DNA of 64,000 bases from Solidesulfovibrio alcoholivorans DSM 5433 (GCF_000702665.1 NZ_JNJA01000010.1:1-64000); one strand, 5' to 3'. Numbered from the stretch's first letter, positions 37,522 through 47,028 are shown. The notes: a model not told the origin generated them from the sequence alone. Made by a program: numbers and translations.

Positions 37522-38378
37522 GCCAGGAACGCGGCCAGCGCTTCCTGCTCGACCTGCCTGCGGTCAAAAACGACCTGCCCTATTCCCCTGACCTGCTCAC
37601 GCGCCTGTTTCGCTTGACCGGCGAGGAAGGCCTGTCGCCGCTCGAGGCCATCGCCGCGGCCGTGGCCGAGGACCAGGGCCTTTCCGCCCGCCTTCTGGCC
37701 CTGGCCAATTCCGCCTTCTACGGGCTTCAGTCCCAGGTGGGCACGGTGGGCCGGGCCGTGGCCGTGCTCGGGCTGCGCGAGGTGCGCTCCCTGGTGCTGG
37801 CGCTCGGCATGCGCGGGCTGGCCGACGCGCGCCCCCTGCCGCCGGGCTTCGCCTTCGCGCCCTATCTCGCGCACCAGCTGGCCGTGGCCGGGGCCGCCCG
37901 GGGACTGGCCCGCACAACCGCCGCCATGGACCCGGACGACGCCTTCACCGCGGGGCTGCTCCACGACCTCGGCAAGCTGCTCACGGCCCTGTACCGGCCC
38001 GAGGACTGGCAGGCGCAGGCGGCCCTGGCCGCGGCCGAAAGCCTCTCCTGGCACGAGGCCGAGGAACGCTACTGGGGCCTGGACCACGGCCTGATCGGCG
38101 GCATGGTCCTGCGTTCCTGGAACCTGCCCGAGACCCTGACCGAACCCGTCAACTGGCACCATGCGCCGCTCGCCGCGCCGGGCCGTCCCCTGCCCTGCGT
38201 CCTGGCGAGTCTGGCCGACGCCCTGGCCCGCGAAGTCACGGACACGCCGCAACCGGGCATCGCGCCCGACCCCTCCCTGGCCGCGCTGCTCGGCCTGTCC
38301 CTGGACGCGGCCCGGCAGTGCGTGGAAACGGCCCTGGCCGACGGGGACACCGCGGCCCTGGCCGCCGCCCTGGCCTGA
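37518..38378 (+). CDS. HDOD-domain signalling protein
   Basis: 286-residue HDOD protein. Residues 20-215 carry the domain: SPDLLTRLFRLTGEEGLSPLEAI..., ARLLALANSAFYG, the VGTVGRAVAVLGLREVRSLV block, and AGLLHDLGKLLTA. HDOD proteins are HD-like but usually lack hydrolase activity and act as scaffolds in chemotaxis, motility or c-di-GMP signalling. Here an HD pair (LLHD) is kept but the later metal His residues are not obvious. The start overlaps the TPR gene by four bases (ATGA), so translation is coupled. recJ begins 67 bases later. Confidence 0.88.
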   Translation: MSQERGQRFLLDLPAVKNDLPYSPDLLTRLFRLTGEEGLSPLEAIAAAVAEDQGLSARLLALANSAFYGLQSQVGTVGRAVAVLGLREVRSLVLALGMRGLADARPLPPGFAFAPYLAHQLAVAGAARGLARTTAAMDPDDAFTAGLLHDLGKLLTALYRPEDWQAQAALAAAESLSWHEAEERYWGLDHGLIGGMVLRSWNLPETLTEPVNWHHAPLAAPGRPLPCVLASLADALAREVTDTPQPGIAPDPSLAALLGLSLDAARQCVETALADGDTAALAAALA

Positions 38379-38445
38379 AGCGACCCGCCACCCATCTTGC
38401 CTTGCGCCCCTGCCCGGGGCATCATGGCTTTTTCCGGAGCGCCCC

Positions 38446-40164
38446 TTGCAAAAAAAATGGATTTTCCCGCCAAACGGCGTCGGCCCCGCCCTGGCGATGG
38501 CCGAGGCCCTCGGCATCTCCCCGGCCATCGCCGCCCTGCTTTTGCGTCGCGGCTGCGAAACGGCCGAGGCCATGGACGCCTACCTTTCGCCCGGGCTGCG
38601 TCGCCTCATGCCGCCCGCGGCCATCCCGGGCATGACCGAGGCCGCGGCGCTCCTCGCCCGCACCCTGGACGCCGGCGGCACGGTCGCCATCTGGGGCGAC
38701 TACGACGTGGACGGCATCACGGGCACGGCACTGCTCGTCGAATTCCTGCGCGGCCACGGGCACGAGCCCCTGTGGCGGCTGCCCGAGCGCGCGGCCGAGG
38801 GCTATGGCCTCAACGCTTCCGGCATCGAGGAACTGGCCGCGGCCGGGGCGACGCTGCTCGTCACCGTGGACTGCGGCATCGGCGGCGTGGCCGAAGTGGC
38901 GCGCGCCAAGGAGCTCGGACTTGGCGTCATCGTCACGGACCACCACCTGCCCGGCCCCGAACTGCCGCCGGCCGACGTGGTGGTCGATCCCAAGCTGGCC
39001 GAGGGGCCGGGCTTCGACCTGGCGGGCGTGGGCGTGGCCTTTTTCCTGGCCGCGGCGCTCAACCGGTTGTTGCCCGGCGCGCCGTCCGACGTGCGCCGCC
39101 TGCTCGACCTCGTCGCGCTCGGCACCCTGGCCGACGTGGTGCCGCTGGCCGGGCAGAACCGCATCCTGGCCAAAAACGGCATGCTGCTTCTGGCCGAAGC
39201 GCCGCGTCCCGGCATCCATGCCCTGAAGGAAGTCTGCAATCACAATCCCAAGGCCGCGCTGACGGCGTCCCAGGTGACCTTCGGCCTGGCCCCGCGCATC
39301 AACGCCGCAGGCCGCATGGGGCGTCCAGACGCGGCGCTTTCCCTGCTGCTGGCCCCGGACCTGGACACGGCCCGGCCGCTCGCCGCGGAGCTCGACGCCG
39401 AAAACGCCCGACGCCGCGCCGAGGAGGACGCCATCCTCGCCGAAGCCATGGCCCAGGCCGAAGCCGGTCCGGACCGCTTCGGCCTGACCCTTTTCGCGCC
39501 CCACTGGCACCAGGGCGTCATCGGCATCGTGGCCTCGCGCGTGGCCGAGCGGCGCAACCGCCCCACGCTCATCCTCACCAGCGACCCGGCCAAGGGCCTG
39601 CTCAAGGGCTCGGGCCGCTCCATCGAAAACTGCGACCTGCACGGCCTGTTGTGCGAAATCGCGGACGTGCTGCAAGGTTTCGGCGGCCACAAGCAGGCGG
39701 CCGGACTTTCCATTCTTCCGGAAAACCTCGACGCCCTCGGCCGCGCCTTCGACGCGGCCGCGGCCCGCGCGCTCGGGCCGGCGGTGCCGCCGCCCACGCT
39801 GCGCCTGGACGGGGAACTGTCCTTCGGCGAGGTCACGGCCACGCTCGTGCGCGAACTCGGGCTGCTCGAGCCGTTCGGCTGCGGCAATCCCGAGCCCCTT
39901 TTCGCGTCGCCGCCGGTGGCGGTGCTGTCGCGCCGCGTGTTCGGTGAAAACCATGTGGCGGTTTCGCTTCGCGACGGGGCCGCGGGCGTGACGCTTCGCG
40001 GCAAGGCCTGGCGCATGGCCGACGTTTTCGGGGAGCGCAACGGGGCCCGCGCGGTGCGCGTGGCATATACGCCAAAAATGTCGTATTTTTCGGGCGTGCC
40101 GGAAATCGAGTTGCGGCTTCGCGATATGCAGGAAGAAAACCCCCGCGAAGTTTCCAATTTGTAA
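38446..40164 (+). CDS. recJ: Single-stranded-DNA exonuclease RecJ
   Basis: 572-residue 5'-3' exonuclease of DNA repair and recombination. DHH motifs: IWGDYDVDGITGTALLVEFL, LVTVDCGIGG, VTDHHLPGPELP; the DHHA1 region shows GLLKGSGRSI and the GGHKQAAG motif; an OB-fold closes the protein (EVTATLVRELGLLEPFGCGNPEP). The TTG at 38446 is chosen because GGAGC lies a few bases upstream and relatives begin only a few residues before; no in-frame ATG sits better. Slightly short but complete. No clear terminator before the porin region. Confidence 0.92.
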   Translation: MQKKWIFPPNGVGPALAMAEALGISPAIAALLLRRGCETAEAMDAYLSPGLRRLMPPAAIPGMTEAAALLARTLDAGGTVAIWGDYDVDGITGTALLVEFLRGHGHEPLWRLPERAAEGYGLNASGIEELAAAGATLLVTVDCGIGGVAEVARAKELGLGVIVTDHHLPGPELPPADVVVDPKLAEGPGFDLAGVGVAFFLAAALNRLLPGAPSDVRRLLDLVALGTLADVVPLAGQNRILAKNGMLLLAEAPRPGIHALKEVCNHNPKAALTASQVTFGLAPRINAAGRMGRPDAALSLLLAPDLDTARPLAAELDAENARRRAEEDAILAEAMAQAEAGPDRFGLTLFAPHWHQGVIGIVASRVAERRNRPTLILTSDPAKGLLKGSGRSIENCDLHGLLCEIADVLQGFGGHKQAAGLSILPENLDALGRAFDAAAARALGPAVPPPTLRLDGELSFGEVTATLVRELGLLEPFGCGNPEPLFASPPVAVLSRRVFGENHVAVSLRDGAAGVTLRGKAWRMADVFGERNGARAVRVAYTPKMSYFSGVPEIELRLRDMQEENPREVSNL

Positions 40165-40330
40165 TTTCTGTGTAAATTATTTCAATACGTTAACACCTCA
40201 TACGTCCTTGCTCCATTTCGTAACAATCGCATAGTGTTGCGCCGTGATGGTGGAATCGGCTTCGCCAGCCCGATCCGCCGTCACGGCCGTTCGGCAATCG
40301 GAACCGGATCACGCAAGGAGGAAGGATTTT

Positions 40331-41809
40331 ATGAAACGTTTTGGCATGTTGGCCATTGCCGCCGCCCTGCTCCTGGGCTCGGCCATTGGCGCGTCCGCCG
40401 CGACCGAAGTGAAAATGGTCGGCGACGCCTTCGTCTACGGCACGTTCAACGCCAACCAGAACTTCACCGGCTGGAGCACCGGCACCTGGGACAACAATTC
40501 CGGGGCCTACACCGGCGCCGGCACCCAGACCGAAGACCGCTTCCAGATCTGGGAGCGCTTCCGCCTGCGCACCGACTTCGTGGCCAACGAGGCCGTGAAG
40601 TTCCGCCTGGGCATCAAGGTGCAGGACACCTGGGGTCACGGCACCTTCACCGCCGCCAACCCCACCACGGCCGTCGAGGTCTACCAGGCCTTCCTGCAGT
40701 TCAAGCTGCCGGATTGCAACGTGGAAGTGACCGCCGGTCTGCAGGACTTCTCCCTGCCGGCCAACGCCTTTTTCACCGACTCCGTCATCTACGGCGGCGA
40801 CCGCGCGGCCGCCCTGGTCATCAACGCCCCGTTGATCGACGACACCCTGTCCGTGATCGCGTCCTACGCCCGCATGCTGGACAAGAACCGGACCTTCGAC
40901 ACCACCACCACCCAGGTGGCCGACGAGTTCGATCTTTACACGCTGGCCCTGCCCATCACCGTCGAGGGCTTCAAGGCCACCCCGTACGGTGCCATCGGCG
41001 TCGCCGGCCGTGACGCCAACTACTTCACCGCCGGTTCCTACGGCCCCAACTCCACCTTCGCCGACAGCCTGCTCTCCGCCGGCACGTTCCTGACCCCCAC
41101 GGGCATGCGCAACGCGCAGAACGCCTACTGGTGGGCCGGCGGCACCTTCGAGGTGACCGCGCTTGACCCGGTGAAGTTCTATGCCGACGTGATCTACGGC
41201 GCCGGCAACCAGGGCGACCGCAAGAAGGACAGCCGCGAAGGCTGGTTCATCGACCTCGGCGCCGAGTACACCGGCTGGGACGTGCTCACCCCGCAGGTCT
41301 TCGCCTGGTGGTCCACGGGCGAGGACAAGTCCACCCGCAACGGCTCCGAGCGCATGCCCTCGATCATGACCAACTGGGGCCCGGGCAACAGCTTCCTGTT
41401 CGACGGCTCCCAGGAGCTGCTCAAGCAGGGCAACATGGGCGTCAACCCCATCGGCTCCAACGGCATCGGCGCTTCGCTCAACAACATCTCGTTTATCGAG
41501 AAGCTGACCAACCGCCTGACCTTCGTCTACCTGCGCGGCAACAACTCGGCTTCGGCCATCCGCTACCTGAACACCTACATGGGCAGCAACCCGTACTTCA
41601 CCATGGGTCGCGACCTGACCACCAACGAATACATCATCGGCGCCAACCTGGACGCGACCTACCAGATCTACGAGAATCTGGCCGCCGTCCTGGAAACCGG
41701 CTGGGCCCACGGCGATTTCCAGACCAGCGTCTGGGGCCATCGCCTGGCTGACAAGGCCCGTCAGGGCGACGCCTGGAAGGTCGCCTTCGGCCTGACTTAC
41801 AAGTTCTAG
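40331..41809 (+). CDS. Desulfovibrio-type outer-membrane homotrimeric porin 1
   Basis: 492-residue porin. The signal peptide is residues 1-23 (MKRFGMLAIAAALLLGSAIG, cleavage at ASA/ATEV). The mature part is beta-rich with alternating aromatic strands, ends with LTYKF (C-terminal Phe needed for outer-membrane insertion), and contains the family blocks EVKMVGDAFVYG and WERFRLRTDFVANEAVKFRL. AAGGAGGAAGGA precedes the ATG. A strong terminator follows at 41838. It is a paralogue of the next porin, with identical DNA at 40556-40621. It should let small polar solutes enter the periplasm. Confidence 0.93.
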   Translation: MKRFGMLAIAAALLLGSAIGASAATEVKMVGDAFVYGTFNANQNFTGWSTGTWDNNSGAYTGAGTQTEDRFQIWERFRLRTDFVANEAVKFRLGIKVQDTWGHGTFTAANPTTAVEVYQAFLQFKLPDCNVEVTAGLQDFSLPANAFFTDSVIYGGDRAAALVINAPLIDDTLSVIASYARMLDKNRTFDTTTTQVADEFDLYTLALPITVEGFKATPYGAIGVAGRDANYFTAGSYGPNSTFADSLLSAGTFLTPTGMRNAQNAYWWAGGTFEVTALDPVKFYADVIYGAGNQGDRKKDSREGWFIDLGAEYTGWDVLTPQVFAWWSTGEDKSTRNGSERMPSIMTNWGPGNSFLFDGSQELLKQGNMGVNPIGSNGIGASLNNISFIEKLTNRLTFVYLRGNNSASAIRYLNTYMGSNPYFTMGRDLTTNEYIIGANLDATYQIYENLAAVLETGWAHGDFQTSVWGHRLADKARQGDAWKVAFGLTYKF

Positions 41810-41837
41810 TTTCCCGCGAAACCCTGCCTGCGACGCA

Positions 41838-41868
41838 GCCGGCCCCCCTCGGGGGGCCGGCTTTTTTT
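41838..41868 (+). terminator. Rho-independent terminator after porin 1
   Basis: An 11-bp stem GCCGGCCCCCC / GGGGGGCCGGC with a minimal TC loop and seven T. Strong and close (29 bases) to the stop codon. Confidence 0.95.
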
Positions 41869-42209
41869 ATTCGCTGGCCTTGCCGTGACGGGCACCACGC
41901 GAGTCCATGGCGTGCACAGATATTTGTCTAAATCGTGACAGTAAGATATGCTTCTCGCTGCAATGGGAAACGGGACAACCTGTTTTGATATTCATTGTTT
42001 CCCACCGACATTACTAACAATTGCAACATTACATTTTAGAAATTCATTATGATTTTTGTAATCTTTGCCCAAAAATTATACACACGCATCTTGAAGCGCC
42101 AGGAAACACGCGGTACAGGATAAATCGTGTCTGTGGAGAACTCGCCTTTCTTCGCAGCACGCGCGCCAACGGTTTCCGGTCCCATAACCGCGTTCGGGAG
42201 GAAGGAATC
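41869..42209. other. AT-rich upstream region of porin 2
   Basis: About 340 bases, much of it AT-rich, unlike the window average. TAACAATTGCA near 42013 recalls TAACAATCGCA near 40219 upstream of porin 1, which may be a shared control element. Several TATA-like tracts lie at 42040-42085, but no single -35/-10 pair stands out. The long leader before the GGGAGGAAGGA ribosome site suggests post-transcriptional or multi-promoter control. No gene is seen. Confidence 0.4.
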
Positions 42210-43691
42210 ATGAAACGCATGCTGCCTATCGCCTTAGCCGTCGTGTTCGTCCTGTGCGCCTTCGCCAGCGCCCAGGCGGCCACCGAAGTGAAGATGACCG
42301 GTGATGCCCGCATCTACGGCGTCTTCTTCGCACAGCACAACTACACCGGCTGGAACAACGCCAGTTGGACGTCGAACACCCCGACCTACAGCGGGGCCGG
42401 CACCAGGACCGAGGATCGCTTCGAGATCTGGGAACGCTTCCGCCTGCGCACCGACTTCGTGGCCAACGAGGCCGTGAAGTTCCGCCTGGGCATCAAGGTG
42501 GAGGACACCTGGGGTCACGGCACCCTGACCGCCGCCAACCCGGCTGTGGCCATCGCCGTCTACCAGGCCTACCTGCAGTTCAAGTGGCCCGGCTGCTCCA
42601 CCGAGATCACCGCCGGCCTCCAGGACATCGACCTGCCCATCAGCCAGATGTTCTACGGCAACCCGGTCTTCGGCGGCGACCGCATCGCGGCCCTGACCGT
42701 CAAGGCCCCGCTGATCGACAACACCCTGGCGGTGCTCGCCGGTTTCGGCCGCCTCATCGACACCAACCGCACCTACGACACCACCACCACCCAGGTGGCC
42801 GACGAACTCGACGCCTACTTCGTGGCCCTGCCCATCACCCTCGAGGGCTTCAAGGCCACCCCGTGGGGCGTCGTCGCCGTGGCCGGCAAGAACGCCGGCT
42901 ACTTCACCTCCGGCGCTTCGACCTTCAATTCGACTTCCTTCGCCGAAAACCTGGTCTCCGCCGGCACCTTCATGACCCCGGCCCTGTGGAAGAACGACCA
43001 GAACGCCTTCTGGTGGGCCGGCGGCGCGTTCGAAGTCACCGCGCTCGACCCGGTCAAGTTCTACGCCGACGTGATCTACGGCGCCGGCGCCCAGAGCGAC
43101 CGCAAAAAGAGCAAGCGCGAAGGCTGGTTCATCGACCTCGGCGCCGAGTACACCGGCTGGGACGTGCTCACCCCCAAGGTCTTCGGCTGGTGGTCCACCG
43201 GCGAAGACCACGCCACGCGCAACGGTTCCGAGCGCATGCCCTCCATCCGCCCCAACTGGGGTCCCGGCAACAGCTTCCTGTTTGACGACAGCCAGACCCT
43301 GGCCAAGAACTCCAACATGGGTATGAACCCCATCGGCGCCTGGGGCCTGGGCGCTTCTCTCGACAACATCTCGTTTGTCGAAAAGCTGACCCACCGCCTG
43401 ACCTACACGTACCTCCACGGCAACAACAATCCGTCGGCCATCCGCACCCTCAACGCGACCATGGGGAGCAACCCCTACTTCGTTATGGGCCGCGACCTGA
43501 CCACGGACGAGTTCGCCATGGGCGTGAACTTCGACAGCAAGTACATGATCTACGAAAACCTGGCCGCCGTCCTTGAGACCGGCTGGGCCCACGGCCAGTT
43601 CCAGACCAGCGTCTGGGGCCATCGCCTGACCGAGAAGTCCCGTTCCGGCGACGCCTGGAAAGTCGCCTTCGGCCTGACCTACAAGTTCTAA
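42210..43691 (+). CDS. Desulfovibrio-type outer-membrane homotrimeric porin 2
   Basis: 493-residue porin, paralogue of porin 1 and nearly the same length. Signal peptide MKRMLPIALAVVFVLCAFAS with cleavage before ATEVKM. Family blocks EVKMTGDARIYG, WERFRLRTDFVANEAVKFRL, FWWAGGAFEVTALDPVKFYA and the LTYKF end are all kept; differences cluster in segments likely to be external loops (for example NNASWTSNTPTYSGAG and GASTFNSTSFAEN). It has its own leader and terminator, so the two porins can be controlled separately. A 66-base stretch is identical in both. Confidence 0.93.
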   Translation: MKRMLPIALAVVFVLCAFASAQAATEVKMTGDARIYGVFFAQHNYTGWNNASWTSNTPTYSGAGTRTEDRFEIWERFRLRTDFVANEAVKFRLGIKVEDTWGHGTLTAANPAVAIAVYQAYLQFKWPGCSTEITAGLQDIDLPISQMFYGNPVFGGDRIAALTVKAPLIDNTLAVLAGFGRLIDTNRTYDTTTTQVADELDAYFVALPITLEGFKATPWGVVAVAGKNAGYFTSGASTFNSTSFAENLVSAGTFMTPALWKNDQNAFWWAGGAFEVTALDPVKFYADVIYGAGAQSDRKKSKREGWFIDLGAEYTGWDVLTPKVFGWWSTGEDHATRNGSERMPSIRPNWGPGNSFLFDDSQTLAKNSNMGMNPIGAWGLGASLDNISFVEKLTHRLTYTYLHGNNNPSAIRTLNATMGSNPYFVMGRDLTTDEFAMGVNFDSKYMIYENLAAVLETGWAHGQFQTSVWGHRLTEKSRSGDAWKVAFGLTYKF

Positions 43692-43720
43692 AGCGGCTTG
43701 AAGGAAATCGCTGGCGCGGA

Positions 43721-43749
43721 CCGGGCCCTTCGGGGCCCGGTTTTCTTTT
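43721..43749 (+). terminator. Rho-independent terminator after porin 2
   Basis: CCGGGCCC / GGGCCCGG stem with a TTCG tetraloop, then TTTTCTTTT, 30 bases after the stop codon. Confidence 0.93.
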
Positions 43750-43769
43750 GGGGAAGACGCCGTCCGGAA

Positions 43770-45131
43770 TCAACGGCCCTTGGGCAGGCACCACAGCGGC
43801 AGGACCGCGCCCGAAACCGCGGCGGCAACGCCGTCGGCATCGAGGCCCCGGTCCGAGGGCAAGGCGCTTATGGGCGTCTGCCCCCTGGCCAGAAACGCCT
43901 TGACCGTGGCGAGCGGCACCACGAACCCCATCTCGGCCGGGGTTTCGCCCAGGCGCTCCCGCGCCCCGGCCGTGTCGCGCCGCGCCGTGACCACGCCGGC
44001 CACATGACCTGCGGCGTCGAGCAGCGGACCGCCGCTGTTGCCGGGCAGCACCTGCGCCGTGATCGCCTGCTCGCCGCGCGGCCCCGCCCCGTCGGCCAGG
44101 GCCCGCGTGCGCCCGGTGGTGACGCGCATCTTGCCGCTGACGGCCGCTTCTCCGGGATAGCCCGCGGCGAAGACCGCCGCCCCCTCCGGCAATTCCCCGC
44201 CTTCACGGAAGGCCAGCGCCCGGGGCGGGGCCACGGCCAGCTCGAGCAGGGCGAGGTCGTTTTTCCGGTCGATGCGCACAACGCGCGCGGCCGTCCGTTT
44301 GCCGTCAACGAGCGCAAAGACCCGGCCGCAATCCGCGGCCACATGGGCGTTGGTCAGCACGTGCCCGAGCCTGCTGACCACGAATCCCGTGCCCGTGGCC
44401 AGGCGCTTCGCCGCATCCTGCGCAGGCGGAGCCTTGCGGTCCTTGGCGCTTGCGGCCTTGCCCGCGAGGGACAGGGCCACGGTGGGGTCGAGCTGTTTCT
44501 TGGCCGCCTCGGCCAGAGCGGCGAGACGCGCGGCCAGGGCGGGGTCGTCGCCGGCCTGCGCCTGCCCCGCAAGGGCCAGCCGGTAGGCCGCGGCCGGGTC
44601 GCGCGCCGCCACGCGCCCGGCAAGATGCAGCTCCCCCAGGGCCAAGGCGGCCTGCGCCGAGCCGGCCAGGACCGCGCGGCGCAGGTAGCCGGGTGCGTCC
44701 GCAGCCGGGCCGCCCCGGTTTTCCAGGCGCATGGCCCCGAGCAGGAAAAGCGCCCGGGCCGAGCCTTTGCCCGCCGCCCGCTGGAGATAGCGTCCGGCCA
44801 ACTCGTCGTTGCGGGCCACGCCGTCGCCGCGCAGATACAGCTGCGCCAGGTCGGTCATGGCCGGGACGTTGCCGGCGTCGGCCGCCTTGCGGTAAAGGCG
44901 CGCCGCGGACTGCGCATCGCGCGGCCCGCCCCGCCCGGTTTCACGCATGACGCCGAGCAGGTGCAATGCGGCGGGGCTGCCTGCGGCGGCCAGGGGCGCA
45001 AGCTCCTTTGCTGCCGTCGCATCGTCGCCGCGCGTAAAGGCCCGCAACGCCGCGTCGAAGTCCGCCCGGGCCGCCTGCGCCGCCAAAAGGGCCACCACGG
45101 CAAGGACGCAGGCGGCGACGGCGCGCCTCAC
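43770..45131 (-). CDS. Exported trypsin-like serine protease with Sel1 repeats
   Basis: 453-residue periplasmic or surface protein. Signal peptide from the GTG start (RRAVAACVLAVVALLAAQAARA). Residues 25-215 are Sel1-like repeats (AALHLLGVMRETGRGGPRD; AMTDLAQLYLRGDGVARND). Residues 245-430 are a trypsin-2/DegP-like domain with the triad His (LTNAHVAAD), Asp (RKNDLALLEL) and Ser (PGNSGGPLL). No PDZ domain. The GTG at 45131 overlaps the stop of the upstream exported protein (GTGA), so the two are coupled. The repeats probably choose the partner or substrate. Processing of envelope proteins is likely but not shown. Confidence 0.85.
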   Translation of the reverse strand: MRRAVAACVLAVVALLAAQAARADFDAALRAFTRGDDATAAKELAPLAAAGSPAALHLLGVMRETGRGGPRDAQSAARLYRKAADAGNVPAMTDLAQLYLRGDGVARNDELAGRYLQRAAGKGSARALFLLGAMRLENRGGPAADAPGYLRRAVLAGSAQAALALGELHLAGRVAARDPAAAYRLALAGQAQAGDDPALAARLAALAEAAKKQLDPTVALSLAGKAASAKDRKAPPAQDAAKRLATGTGFVVSRLGHVLTNAHVAADCGRVFALVDGKRTAARVVRIDRKNDLALLELAVAPPRALAFREGGELPEGAAVFAAGYPGEAAVSGKMRVTTGRTRALADGAGPRGEQAITAQVLPGNSGGPLLDAAGHVAGVVTARRDTAGARERLGETPAEMGFVVPLATVKAFLARGQTPISALPSDRGLDADGVAAAVSGAVLPLWCLPKGR

Positions 45132-45664
45132 GGCTTGTGCCCGTGCCCCGCTTCCTTTTGCGGCGCGGGCGCTGGCGCGGCGGGCGGTGGCATCTCGGCC
45201 ACCCGGCACAGGCCGTAGCGCTGGCTGACCTTGGGCATGGTCGCCGCATCGTGGTGCGAAGCCACCATGAGGAAATTGTCGGATGCGCCGGAATACAAAG
45301 GATAGACCGTCACCAGCGCCATGCCGCCGTCGGGGTAGCGGGCCATGACATGCAGCCCGATAGGGCTTACGGTGAAGACCGCGGGCGTTTCCCGGTCGTC
45401 TTCCTCGAGCTTCGCCCGTTTTTTGTCCGCGTCGACGATATCGATGGTGAGCCCCGGCGTATTGGGGTCGAGCGGCGGCTTGACGGTCACCCCGCCCTGG
45501 GGCGTAAACCCGGCGTTGACGCCGCGGGTGAAGGCGCAGGCCAGCCGCTTGGCCGCATGGAGCACCGTGGCCGGGTCGGCGACGGGAGCGGCAGCCAGGA
45601 CAGGCTGGCCGGCCAGGCACAGACAAGCGGCCGCCAGGCTCGCGGCCCTTGATAAAACGCGCAT
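45128..45664 (-). CDS. Exported hypothetical protein, 178 residues
   Basis: Unrecognised. Signal peptide MRVLSRAASLAAACLCLAGQ with cleavage near VLAAAP. The mature part includes a Cys (RLACAFTRG), beta-like segments (LTIDIVDADKKRAKLEE; VSPIGLHVMARYPDG; FLMVASHHDAATMPKVSQRYGLCRV) and a Pro/Ala-rich end (PPPAAPAPAPQKEAGHGHKP). Two Cys could form a disulfide in the periplasm. The ATG follows GGAGGAAAG. Its stop overlaps the protease start, so it may be a substrate, inhibitor or chaperone of that enzyme; this is an inference from coupling alone. Confidence 0.6.
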   Translation of the reverse strand: MRVLSRAASLAAACLCLAGQPVLAAAPVADPATVLHAAKRLACAFTRGVNAGFTPQGGVTVKPPLDPNTPGLTIDIVDADKKRAKLEEDDRETPAVFTVSPIGLHVMARYPDGGMALVTVYPLYSGASDNFLMVASHHDAATMPKVSQRYGLCRVAEMPPPAAPAPAPQKEAGHGHKP

Positions 45665-45897
45665 GCTTTCCTCCGTGGCAGGGAATCGCCCTGTTACCCG
45701 AGCAGTGAAACAGCCGACCGGAAAGGTCAAGCGGGGCCGCCCCGACGCCGCCGCCCCGGCCGGGCCGGGGCGACGGAAAGCGCTTGCCGCCAAAGCGCCC
45801 TTGACGTACTGTGCGTCCCCTCACGCCCCTGGCGTCGGCCGTGACTTTTCAGGTCCTACGCGCCGTAACCGGACGTGTCTTTCGGAGACTTCGCATC

Positions 45898-46227
45898 ATG
45901 CAAAAGTATCGCGTGTATTTCGCTACCAAGGATCATGTCCCGACCCGCTGGTTCCGTCCGAAAAAAGAGATATCGGAAACGGAATACGTCGTCGTGCATG
46001 CACACAATGAAGCGCATGCTTCCAAAGAAGCCAGGCAGCATGTCGATATCGCCGCCCTGGGCATCCCGTTCCAGGTGACGCATATCGAGCATGCCCCGGA
46101 CAGCGAACCCGAAGGCTGCCACGGACAACTGGCCAGGCGCGTCGCTCCCCAGGCGCAGGCGCAGCCCGAGGCCGAAAACGCCCCCGAGGCCGCGCCCTCC
46201 GGGGAAGAAGAAGAGAAACAGGCGTAA
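45898..46227 (+). CDS. Hypothetical protein, 109 residues
   Basis: Unrecognised. The first 70 residues (MQKYRVYFATKDHVPTRWFR...) look like a small folded domain, with a strand/helix pattern and an aligned YVVVHAHNEAHASKEARQHV segment. The rest is a disordered Gln/Pro/Ala/Glu tail. No signal peptide or membrane helix. CGGAGA lies eight bases before the ATG at 45898. It reads away from the exported-protein gene and is followed by the EI24-like gene 69 bases later. Confidence 0.6.
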   Translation: MQKYRVYFATKDHVPTRWFRPKKEISETEYVVVHAHNEAHASKEARQHVDIAALGIPFQVTHIEHAPDSEPEGCHGQLARRVAPQAQAQPEAENAPEAAPSGEEEEKQA

Positions 46228-46296
46228 CAGCGCCATTTCCCCCACGCGCGCAAGCCCCGAGGGCCGGCCGCGCCGGCCCGGATCGGAGGACGCACC

Positions 46297-47028
46297 ATGC
46301 TGACCGCCTTTCCCCGCGCCGTGCTGGCCCATGTCCGCGGTATCCGTTTCGCCTTCGCCCACAAAGGCTACCTGCTGTTGGCGCTCGCGCCCTTCGTCCT
46401 GACGCTGGTCCTTTTCACGGCGGGTTTCGGCTGGTTCGCCTCATCGGGCGACCGCGTGCTGGCCTTTTTCTGGTCGCCCGAGACCGCGCAGACGGGCGGC
46501 GCGCTCGGCGCGCTTTACTGGCTCTACGTGCACGTGGCCAAGTACCTGCTGTACCTGCTCGCCGCGACGCTTTTGTATTTCCTGTTCATGGTCACGGCGA
46601 ACATCCTGGCTTCGCCGCTCTACGACGTCGTGGCCGGGCGGATGCTGGCCGGCGCCCGTGGGCACGCCCCCGCGGAGTCGCTGCCGTGGTGGGCGGTGAT
46701 GCTCGAGGAGCTCAAGAAGGCGGTGTTCGTGGCCGCCGTGCCCGTGCTGCTGGTCTTCGTGCCGGTGGTCGGCCAGTTCCTGGCACCGGTCGTCGCGGCC
46801 GCGCTTCTGGCCTTCGATTTCCTGGATATCGCCTTCTGCCGCGAGGAGCCGCATTTCGCGGCACGGCTGCGCCGCGCCGCCGCCAATCCCCTCACCCTGC
46901 TCGGCTTCGGCGCGCCGCTGCTCATCCCGATTGTCAATATCGTGCTTTTCCCTTTCGCCATCTTCGGCGCGACACTGCTTTATCTGGACACGTTCGGCCG
47001 TATTGCGGCAGACTCCAAGCGTCCATGA
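46297..47028 (+). CDS. EI24/CysZ-family inner-membrane protein
   Basis: 243-residue integral membrane protein of the EI24 (Etoposide-induced 2.4)/CysZ family. Opening HVRGIRFAFAHKGYLLLALAPF; hydrophobic helices at about 22-45, 70-110, 140-175 and 200-230; the loop ILASPLYDVVAGRML is the family's most recognisable part. CysZ members take up sulfate in some bacteria; sequence alone does not prove that activity here, though sulfate uptake would suit a sulfate reducer. CGGAGGACGCACC before the ATG. Confidence 0.82.
   Translation: MLTAFPRAVLAHVRGIRFAFAHKGYLLLALAPFVLTLVLFTAGFGWFASSGDRVLAFFWSPETAQTGGALGALYWLYVHVAKYLLYLLAATLLYFLFMVTANILASPLYDVVAGRMLAGARGHAPAESLPWWAVMLEELKKAVFVAAVPVLLVFVPVVGQFLAPVVAAALLAFDFLDIAFCREEPHFAARLRRAAANPLTLLGFGAPLLIPIVNIVLFPFAIFGATLLYLDTFGRIAADSKRP

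Noticed and set aside
40190..41740. Long minus-strand frames across the porins
   Set aside because: Antisense shadows of the highly biased porin codons, without ribosome sites or domains.
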